A DNA stretch of 64,000 bases from Moringa oleifera (lineage: Eukaryota > Streptophyta > Magnoliopsida > Brassicales > Moringaceae). The DNA lies in the NCBI GenBank assembly GCA_021397835.1, contig JAJFZO010000605.1:372001-436000 (forward strand), written 5' to 3'. Below are positions 55,692 to 64,000 of the stretch, in pieces. The position numbers and the translations under genes are program-made. The notes under the pieces were generated by a model. The model was not told where the DNA came from, searched no databases, and saw only the letters and a program-made list of their open reading frames with translations. Position 1 is the first letter of the stretch, and each line of letters opens with the position of its first letter.

Positions 55692-58600
55692 TTAATCATC
55701 AGTTGCAGACTCGATGCTTCCTCCCTTGAGGTGCAGATGCTTCTCTCTCTTTTGAAACTCTGTCAAGCCCTTGCCACTACCAGTTACACCAACCTTACCA
55801 TTTGGATCATCAGGAGACTTGAAGATACTCTCTCGCTTGCGCCCTGAGAAGAAACCAACCTACAAACAAGAACAAGAAAAGACAAAACCAGAAAACTCAG
55901 GAATACCATACATACGAAAAGCAAGTCATTCTAATGGAGGTGCCTTGTTCTAAAGCTATGATGTCTCACAAAGCATTACTAATGAAGGCAACAATCAGGT
56001 CATTAAAATAAAGTTCTCCTGATGACAGATTTCCCACCGTACATTAGTAAGTTTGAACACCACAATCATTTCACTTGTTTAGGACCATTTCTTTCATATA
56101 TGGAAAACATAAAATGACACCCATATTACCTTTTTAGCCCTGCCTTTAGTTGTTTGGAACTGTTGCCAAGCATTCTGCCGTTTGTTCTGAGTGACTTCAA
56201 GCTGCTCAAACCGCATCTTTGACTTAAAAGCATGTATCTTCTTACGCTTGGCAGCTTTCTGTGGACATTATGGTTAGCAAGCATCACCTTATCACACTGG
56301 TAAATGAAAATGACCAAACATCATGCAGACCCAAAACATGATTTGCTAATGAGTTACAGCCTAGGGAAAGGTCAAATAGGAACCAAGCAACAATCAGATG
56401 ATACAAATTGAAAATGGACATTTGAGGGCCACAGATGATAAAACCTTGTAGAAACAACCAACCCCCCTGTTCATCTATTTGAGAGGGAAAAAAGGGCAAG
56501 CAAAAGTTACCTAAAGCAGCTTACGGCATGGGTAACCAAAAAAAACAAAGGCGTTCCATGTTAATCAAATGTCAGACAGAAACCCAGTTAAGTCAGAATG
56601 AACAATAACAATAATGCAATCAATGACAATTGTCTCAATAACTGGAAAAAGAAAAGGTTATACAACAATACTTACCACATCTTCTGGGTCAGTAGGCTCT
56701 ATACGAAGCTTTGCCGGTAAACTTCGTGACTGGAAGTCAACAGATGCTGCTTGTGCAATCTTCCTTTTGATAGCTTGTTTTGTAGCTTCAGCTACCCTCT
56801 CAGCTTCTAATAAAGCATTATATTCGATTGGCCTCACATTGGCAGGATCCACCTGAGATTAGTAACACACAAGCAATCATGCATCAAAATTCTCAAACCT
56901 AAGAGACTGATGAAAGCAAAATAAATGGATAAACAAATGCAACAAAGAATAAAAGAGTCGGAAAATAGAAATGAAATAAGAAAAATAAATATAGGTTGCA
57001 TTAATGAAGACTTAACAAAGAACTAGAAAATTATAAATTAAAACACGAAAGAACAAAACAATATTAAGAACCTGCTATAAGCCTTTTGACATGATATGGG
57101 AATCAAAATTCAACTTTTTCTTCTTCCCTAAGGTACTCTCAAAAAGCTCAAAAAGTATACTACTTCACTTCTCACAGTTTCAATTTAAGAAACGGAACAT
57201 GCAACTCAGCTAAAGATTCCCCATTTACTATTTCTGATACCTGCCCCCATCTACCTGAAGGGTAAATGTGAAAAATTCAAGAGAATAACTTCAATAGTTC
57301 AGTTAAGGGCAACAGAGATCATACCTCTTCCTTATTTCCCCATCCATCATAGGAAACATAGTAGCCATTTGGAGTAAGAGCCTCAACCGTTGCATCATAC
57401 CTGAATAATCAACTAATCAAACACGGAAAAGGAAAAGAGAGGTAAAACAAATTGAAAAAACAGTTATAGTACATGAAAATCTAAATAATCAATTCCTTCT
57501 ACATACCACTCCCCATCTTCACTCCACACAGCCTGAACTTTCGTGCCAACATGGAACTTCTCTTGATCATCAGAGATATTTCCTGATTCCTAGTTAAGGA
57601 AGAAAAGGACATCACATGAACACCAGATGAAACAGAAAACTCAACTCAAACACCAGCAAACATACAAAACATTACCATCAATTCAATTACATGCTCAGCC
57701 ACTATATGTTGACCATTGTTTTTTAAAATAATAAAATATTCTGAAGCACAATTTTACATTAAATGGTCTGCAGCACATCAACTTAATTTCAGCCCTGTAA
57801 CAGCCATGGATTCTTGAGTATCCCATCTATAAAGACGCATGTCAAAGCCCAATAGAAAACTTGCAAGCAATGAGATAATTAGCATACAGAACACAGAAAA
57901 CACAATATATGCATATTTACCATTTTATTTCTCTCAGACTGGGCCAAACTAGGAGATGCACCAGCACTAATCCCAACATCTGATCCAGAAATCTCATTTT
58001 GCCTTGCAGTTGCAAGAAGTTCCTCTGTCAGAGCAATCACCTGCATCACCACAAATAAGCACAAGTCTAAAACAATAATATAAGCACCTACAAACATCGC
58101 AGATGGGCAAAATATTGTAATTTCTAACTTAGAATCTCAGTGATTGAACATCTGAAATGAGGAGAGAGAGAAGCAGGCTGACCATCACGAGACATAGTAC
58201 ACCTGCACAGGAACCAAGATAGAAGTGATGTGCATCTTGATGAATTTCACATATACTCCAATAAATCTTTTCTTTCTTTTTAAAATTTTCTCAATTCTGC
58301 CTAAGGTTCCCATTTCAAGAGTTCTATTTAACATAAAAGCCATCCTCACCTTTTAACCCTGAAATGAAAACAAACCTCCATGGGATCCATTAGCAGTTAA
58401 TGATGTTGCTAGTTGAGCAACATGCTGACTCCTTCAAAAGAGGGAATGAAATGAAATGAAACATATTACATCAAAACCCTAGGCATCTGAAGAACTGCAT
58501 CTGAAATTCACACGCACAGCCCTTAATGCTAGGGGAGATGTTGACTCAATTTTATTAAATAGAATATTTGCTCTGTAACTGTACATGGCACATTGAAGGG

Positions 58601-60084
58601 GAATAGAACCATGCATATGTAATGTGAGACAACAAATTTGGTGAAGAAAATATCACATGAGAAAAAAGGACACATTAAATGTAACAATCATGAAGAGGGT
58701 TCACCTCTGCAAGCTCCTTTTCCATGTCGACATATTCAGAGTTGCCAGGGTCATCAACCAAAAGCTGTCTGACCTGATTGCACAGAGAGAATAGAAGTGC
58801 TTAAGAGAGCAAGTAGCATAAATTTATTACTCATTTCAGTTGTGGGTACTATTTTGGATAACGAGCAGTAGGTAGTTCACCACAGGAGAATTTGCATCAA
58901 AAAACCTTGGGTTGCAAGCTAAATAACATTGGTTTACTTATGAAATACCCATTAAATTTATAAAATTGTCTCCTATAGTAAAAATTATAAGCGTTTCTGC
59001 CTGCATAAGTTGCAAAATAGTCCAAAATTTTTGAAGAATGATGCTTTCTCAACCCAGGATAAGTAAGGGAGGAAACTTTTTTTTGAGCAGAAACATGAAT
59101 CAAAGTATTATTCACACAGCACCAAGGGGGTACCACCCAGGAGGAAACTGAAGGTCCCGTGCGCCAGATATTGAAGATAAATCCAACAGATTGAAGTGCT
59201 TCTTGATGAAAGCAAGAAGACCAAATGAGTGACTTGTTACACTTCAAAGAAATAATGTCAACTTACTTCAACTCATAAATTTAGTAATATCGAAGGCTAA
59301 TTAGTTGGACAGCAACCCAAAAAGTGCCATTACCAACTTATCAAACCAATTTTGGAGACTCTAGGAAACTCAATCTTGAAACATACCAAGTTCTGGCATT
59401 TCAACACATGTCAGCTCGAAGAAAGAACATTTAAAAGATGACAGACAATGCTTAGAGCACAGTAATATACGTGTAGTTTGGTGTTCTAATGACCACTCAA
59501 ATAAAGTAGTCTGAAATATGCATTTATACTAATAAAGAATAAAATTTGGATTCTAAAAACCCTGATAATACACAATCCCAAATAGACCGCTCTCCACATA
59601 AGCATAGAACTAAAGGGGAGCATGTTCAAAGTCATGTTTCTTTTAGGTCCGGTTTCTTCCGCTTTCTAAGAAACCAAGCATGAAAAAGGCCAGATTAACA
59701 GAATGAGTTATGAAAAAAAAAGGCATAAAAAACCCTAAATTATTCAACAAACAAATCTGCTCACTTAACACACTAATCCAACTAAAAGAACCTTTTCCAA
59801 ATAAATTTTTTCTCCGAATTCAAATGGCTAATTCGATTCACACAAACAAAACAAACAACTTAAAAAACAGGCTCAAATTTCAATGATACTGAGAACAAAT
59901 TAAATTCAGAATCGAAATTGGAACGAGAACTCACAAATGAAAATAGATATTCAAAAAAGCAATAATTAGAACAGTAACAGTAAAAACAACGACGAATAAA
60001 GAGTAGTACCTGTTGGAACTGATCCTTATAAGTAGAAAGATTAGAAGCTAACTCTTCTACGCTTAACTCTTCTCCTCCTTGCAT
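55692..60084 (-). CDS. SPF30/SMNDC1, Tudor-domain splicing factor (298 aa)
   Basis: Survival-of-motor-neuron-related splicing factor; the Tudor domain binds dimethylarginine and the protein acts in tri-snRNP joining the spliceosome (family knowledge). Eight exons, minus strand: 60010-60084, 58705-58773, 57921-58040, 57507-57589, 57325-57400, 56676-56852, 56130-56258, 55692-55859; 897 nt in one frame. An N-terminal helix (MQGGEELSVEELASNLSTYK) is followed by a Tudor domain at about 98-150 (VGTKVQAVWSEDGEWYDATV, then YYVSYDGWGNKEEVDPANVRP). The rest is a Lys-rich C-terminal half with KAAKRKK and KKVGFFSGRKRESIFKSPDD. Length matches plant orthologues (about 300 aa). Nuclear location is inferred. 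Faces CAND1 tail to tail. Confidence 0.95.
59078..59139 (-). mobile_element. 62-bp solo LINE tail in SPF30 intron 1 (tail F)
   Basis: Minus-strand copy, hence sense to SPF30. Bounded by GGAGGAAACT at 59068-59077 and 59140-59149. Read on the minus strand it has GTACC-CCCTT-GGTGC (59119-59133), GTGTGAATAATACTT, GTTTCTGCTC and A7. The shortest of the set. Confidence 0.87.
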
Positions 60085-60285
60085 TTTTTGTCAAGATTCT
60101 CACTGTATTCCGCTCTTCTTCTCTTTTAGGTCAAAAATCGAGATATTTGTTTCCTTCTTTTTTCTTTCCCAGGGTTTTATCGCCAAGATTTCGTCTTAAC
60201 TCTGAGAAAGTTAACAACAGAACGAGGAAGAGACACCGCTGCTTTCGAGATTCTCGGGCTTATACAGAGGAGAGGGAATTTCCCG

Positions 60286-60440
60286 TAATTTCAAGATGCC
60301 CCTGATTTCATTTAATTCCAAAATGCCCGTAATTTCTCTCAATTTATATATTGCCTATATTTGTCTTAATTGTTAAATAGACACTGATTTCCCTTAATTT
60401 CTGTAATGCCCCTAATTTCTCTCAATTTTTATAATGTCCC
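60286..60440. repeat. Imperfect minisatellite, about 30-bp unit
   Basis: The unit AATGCCCCTAATTTCTCTCAATTT recurs about five times with changes, just upstream of the SPF30 start. Fragments: GATGCCCCTGATTTC, AATGCCCGTAATTTCTCTC, AATGCCCCTAATTTCTCTC. Confidence 0.75.
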
Positions 60441-62016
60441 CACCTAGAAAATGTGGCCTTTTTGAAGCACGAATGCAGATGTAGAGGTTGAAGTTCAATA
60501 TTAGATACAAGCAAGTGATTGGCATGTAACGTGCGTACTGAATTAAGAGAAAAACATAAATGCATTTGCTAGTTGATTTTTAAGAATATCAAAAAATTAA
60601 AAAAATAAAAGAATTTTTAATATATTCAATTTGCCTCTCAAAAAAGTTTTTTTTTTAAAAAAAGTAAAATCTTTATGAAAATTTTGGTGGCAAAAACCCA
60701 TTAAAATTCTAGAAGAAAAACTTTTGGAAACTCTAATAACAAAAGCTACATGAAACTGTAATTAAACCCTTTGAAATTCAACATAATAGTAGAAGGTATA
60801 TGAAGCTCTAACAATAGAACAAATAAACATCTCAAAAATAATTTAACGTATTAAAAATTTACAAACTAAAACTAAAGCGATTGTTTAATCTGAAAATACA
60901 TTGGCTTTTGATTGATTAGTTCATTTGTTTACTTTAAAATTTGAAAAAGATAATGTGTTTGAACAAAATATATGCTAATTAGCTAGTTATGTGTTGGAAG
61001 TATGCATGTCGAGTACTATTCAGAGGATTTAAACAACATCCTTAACAAGTATCCAAAGATTTTTGAAAGAAATTAACTTGCATGTGAATGTTGTGTATCA
61101 CATGGATTAAGGTATGTTGGCTGCATAATGTGTCTGATGAGTTCATAGGACTAGATATTAATTAACTGGTTGATTAAGAAACAGATAAAGCAAGATCATT
61201 GAAATTGATGCTTATTTTTCTTGTGGTTATTTGGATATAGAAATGACCTTGATGGCTCTCCATCTCCTTGCATCTGCTTTATTTGATACCGTTGAGCTTA
61301 ATGGTGCTGGGCATGATCAAGTATATGACCACAAGCATATGGAAGTCTGTGCTGAGCACCTTAAGTCAAGTGTCTTACTGAGTAGGTGGTGGAATCATGC
61401 CAGTGAATTGGCCAACATACTGATGATACTCAGCCAGTGGTGTTGAGAGGATAGTGATCATGATGAAGGGCACAGTTGCAGTAGGGGCCAAGACATGTTT
61501 CAGCCATGTCTCTCACCAGAACCTTATGAAATTTGCCAAAGAATCATTAGAACATTGAACCAGACTTCTCTGAGACATTTTGCCACCTTTTCTTTTTTCG
61601 ACTTTACTGATAGTGGCTTGATCATGTTCCTTACATAAGTGGATGACGCATCACATCAAAGAAGTTAGATTTGCTGTAAAGGAGCTCTCTTTTCAAGTAA
61701 GAAAGCACTAGCCCACTACTTGCTCCTTCTTTGTCATCCAAAAGAGAATGATATGGTCTCCCCATGATCAAGGAATCAATGAAATTGAGGAGTGGATAAA
61801 GGAAAAACATTTGGGCAAATGCATTGAATCATCTAAATGGGGTTTAGATTTACATTCCTTGTAGATCCCTATTGGGACCCCCCTAACTATATGTATATAT
61901 ATATATATATATGCCTTAAGAGACTAATTTATAATTCTTAAATTGCCTAGAAATACCATACAAAGAGCACAGATTTATGTGAAGAGAACACCCATTTTCA
62001 AGTTTTGTAGTCTAAT
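60441..62016. other. Spacer between SPF30 and the NPF gene
   Basis: A+T-rich, with a 71-codon plus frame at 61231-61446 that I do not recognise, and a (TA)n run at 61894-61912. No supported gene. Confidence 0.45.
61894..61912. repeat. (TA)n microsatellite
   Basis: About nine TA units in a T/A-rich context. Confidence 0.9.
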
Positions 62017-63899
62017 TTAAGGTATACTTTCATCTCCAATGTGCTTGGACGAGTTGAAACTATAGTGTTTGAAACTCTCCCCATATGTCTCGTGTTGTGG
62101 CATGCTTGATAGAGAAAGTCCACGTGAATGCCATCTAGCCCAGAAGAGATAGTTGAGGAAGTTCAGAAAGCTGAGAACTGCAAGCAACCAATAGAAAAGA
62201 TCAAGCCTGTCTTTGTTGAGATCATTTTCTTTAAGCCAACCATTACTTGAGGAGCTGGACGTGATCTTGTTCACAAGCGAAACTAGCACCGAGCTTAAGT
62301 AGAACCCAAAGGAGTATGAGCAATAGGTCATGGCTGTCGCAAATGCTTGCATACCCTTTGAGGACTGTTTGTAGAAGAACTCAATGAGGCCTACTGCAGT
62401 GAACATTTCTGATAATCCGAAAATCAAGAACTGGGGAGTGATCCAAAAGATGGATAATATCTTGCCAGAATCCACAGCTGAATCTCTTCTTCTCTTCTCC
62501 ATGAGAGCAGCAGCAATCATGGAGAAGGTTGCTGCAAAGAGACCAAAGCCTATTCGTTGTAATGGGGAAATTCCAGATTCATGGCCAGTAATTCTTCTAG
62601 CAAAAGGGACAAAGAATGTGTCATATAGAGGGACAATGAAAATGAGCATGATATAAGGAATGGCTTGAAGCGAAGCCGGAGGGATATGGAAAGATTTGGT
62701 GAGTTGGGTGTTCATGGCTCTCCCTTGTTGGACGGAGAATGTCTGAAGTTGAGCCAAAATGGTGTTGAATATAATAGTGCAAGCGAAAATCGGAACAACT
62801 GAGATGAGAATCTTCACTTGCTCTACTTGGGTGACAGTGCACAGTCTCCATGCACTTTCCTTTGCGTTAGTACCATCTTGAACTTTGATGCAAGCCTTGT
62901 CCAAAAACCTGATATTTCAATTTGCTTATAGTCATCAATAGGCGTGGGTTACCTGAATCTGTTTGATTAGCCCATAGAAGTAAGAAAATATTTAATTAAT
63001 CAAGCTTTATGTTACCTGAATCTTTGCGTGGGAGGCAAATTGCCAGAGACAGCAGACACAGCGACATGGTTGGTGGACACACTGTTTAAGCTTCCATGAA
63101 GCATCTGTGGATCAGACGGGCAAGTTTGCTTTCGCTTTAATATGGCAGCTACAAATACCTGAAAGTGTAGACCAGATCATAAGCAGGAATACCCATTTGA
63201 TTATTATGAGCTAAACAGCCTCCTATGTGCTTAAATATGATCTATGGCAATATATAGGATATATTAAGGAACTATTCCACCAAGCAGACAGGTACATGTC
63301 CTCATTATATTATTCAATATTTAATTAAAATATAGTTCATGACAAGAAAACAAACAGTAGTCAAGCCGACAATAAATGAATTGTTTGCAATGTAATGTGC
63401 GCACATGAAAGGACAACAAATCAAAGAGCTAATTGATTAACCAGGATGAAATGATTACTTGGGTAATGGGGGTGAAGATGCTTCCTTGAGGGCGCTTGTT
63501 CCTGTAATATAGTGTGCCAGAAACCAAGCTGATCAATCCCATTGCCATGGCAGCTGCAGAGACTCCAAAGCCGACATCCATGCCAGAATGAGTTTGGACC
63601 CATACAAGAACTGTTAGGGCCAAAAGTTCACCCATGGAGAAGGCAAAATAGGCTGCATTGAAGTAAGTGGAGAGCTTCTTTGAGTTCTTGGGGTTGTTCT
63701 GGTTGAACTGGTCAGCTCCATGGGCAATCATGTTGGGTTTAACACATCCACTCCCTAATGCCACCAAGTAGAGAGCTACAAAGAATATTGAGGCCTTGAA
63801 GCCCTTCGCTTCTTCACAGTGGTCTGCATCAGTTATCATGCTGCACTGGGGAGGCTTTAACTGGGGAAGATGTGCTTGGACTGACAGTAAAATGAAACC
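62017..63899 (-). CDS. NRT1/PTR family transporter, NPF4-like; C-terminal three exons
   Basis: Proton-coupled MFS-type transporter of the plasma membrane; NPF4 members carry nitrate, abscisic acid or other hormones (family knowledge). Visible exons, minus strand: 63459-63899, 63016-63158 and 62017-62908, 491 codons plus stop. The acceptor at 63900 shows that more exons lie beyond the right edge. Motifs: ALGSGCVKPNMIAHGADQF with NAAYFAFSMGEL, VPIFACTIIFNTILAQLQTF, SVQQGRAMNTQLTKSFHIPP, PLYDTFFVPFARRITGHESG, PLQRIGFGLF, FLIFGLSEMFTAVGLIEFFY, and AVLSFLNFLNYLFWARWHSR. The FSVQQGRAMNT and SEMFTAVGLIEFFYKQS pattern is closest to NPF4.3/4.4 in my recollection. The proton-coupling ExxER motif would be in the missing N-terminal part, so coupling cannot be judged. 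Confidence 0.92.
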
Positions 63900-64000
63900 C
63901 TGCAGAGTTTACCAGATCAGAAAAGAAATTAAAACCCTTTAAAGTTAACTAATGAATCTGTCCTCTCTAGAATGAATATTGTTTATTAGATAGAGAAAAA

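Noticed and set aside
61231..61446. 71-codon plus frame after the SPF30 upstream region
   Set aside because: Reads like protein in places (LLASALFDTVEL) but I cannot link it to a family or to neighbouring exons; left uncalled.
1..64000. tRNA, rRNA genes, CRISPR arrays or riboswitches
   Set aside because: I looked for B-box (GGTTCGANNCC) clover-leaf contexts and regularly spaced identical repeats; apart from a degenerate SINE-like A box nothing qualified.

Overview
This 64 kb window is nuclear DNA of a flowering plant, most likely a woody eudicot. The genes are intron-rich with GT-AG (and two GC-AG) splice sites, the spacers are A+T-rich, and the protein families are plant-type. I see no bacterial operons, CRISPR arrays, rRNA or intact tRNA genes. 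Intron positions were worked out by hand from reading-frame continuity and splice signals.

Layout, left to right. (1) 1-3134, minus: the 5' part of a cinnamate:CoA-ligase-like acyl-activating enzyme, running off the left edge. (2) 4019-4228, plus: a small RIN4/NOI-family protein. (3) About 5.8-11.7 kb is a decay zone. It holds a dead GH19 chitinase, a dead AED3-like aspartyl protease, two tandem-repeat arrays (about 35 bp and 54 bp periods), a CACTA-like terminus, and two diverged same-strand LTR-like copies 4.35 kb apart, the second with a polypurine tract in front. (4) 12260-13067, minus: a short NAC transcription factor with bZIP-type sites upstream. (5) 14837-16240, plus: an intronless PPR protein. 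(6) 18.2-27.4 kb: four intronless, same-strand DUF241 (BPS1-like) paralogues. Three share a 26-nt element just after the stop codon and two share an upstream element. (7) 28872-34826, plus: mitochondrial ClpX in 15 exons. (8) 36462-54717, plus: a complete CAND1 gene in 28 exons encoding 1218 residues. Its 8.2-kb intron 3 holds a dead full-length-scale LINE, a second 5'-truncated LINE and two tiny LINE-tail insertions. (9) 55692-60084, minus: SPF30/SMNDC1 Tudor splicing factor, 8 exons, convergent with CAND1. (10) 62017 to the right edge, minus: the C-terminal exons of an NPF4-type NRT1/PTR transporter.

The genes do not form a pathway; they cover cullin recycling, mitochondrial proteostasis, splicing, transport and defence. 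The most unusual pattern is a set of 62-95 bp 'solo' LINE 3' tails. Each carries the same stem-loop and A-rich end and is bounded by its own 10-17 bp target-site duplication. They sit in introns of CAND1 and SPF30, and one sits inside an older LINE, always in the sense direction of the host gene. The second is the DUF241 cluster, whose paralogues keep short non-coding elements in the 3' UTR and promoter although the surrounding spacers have diverged.
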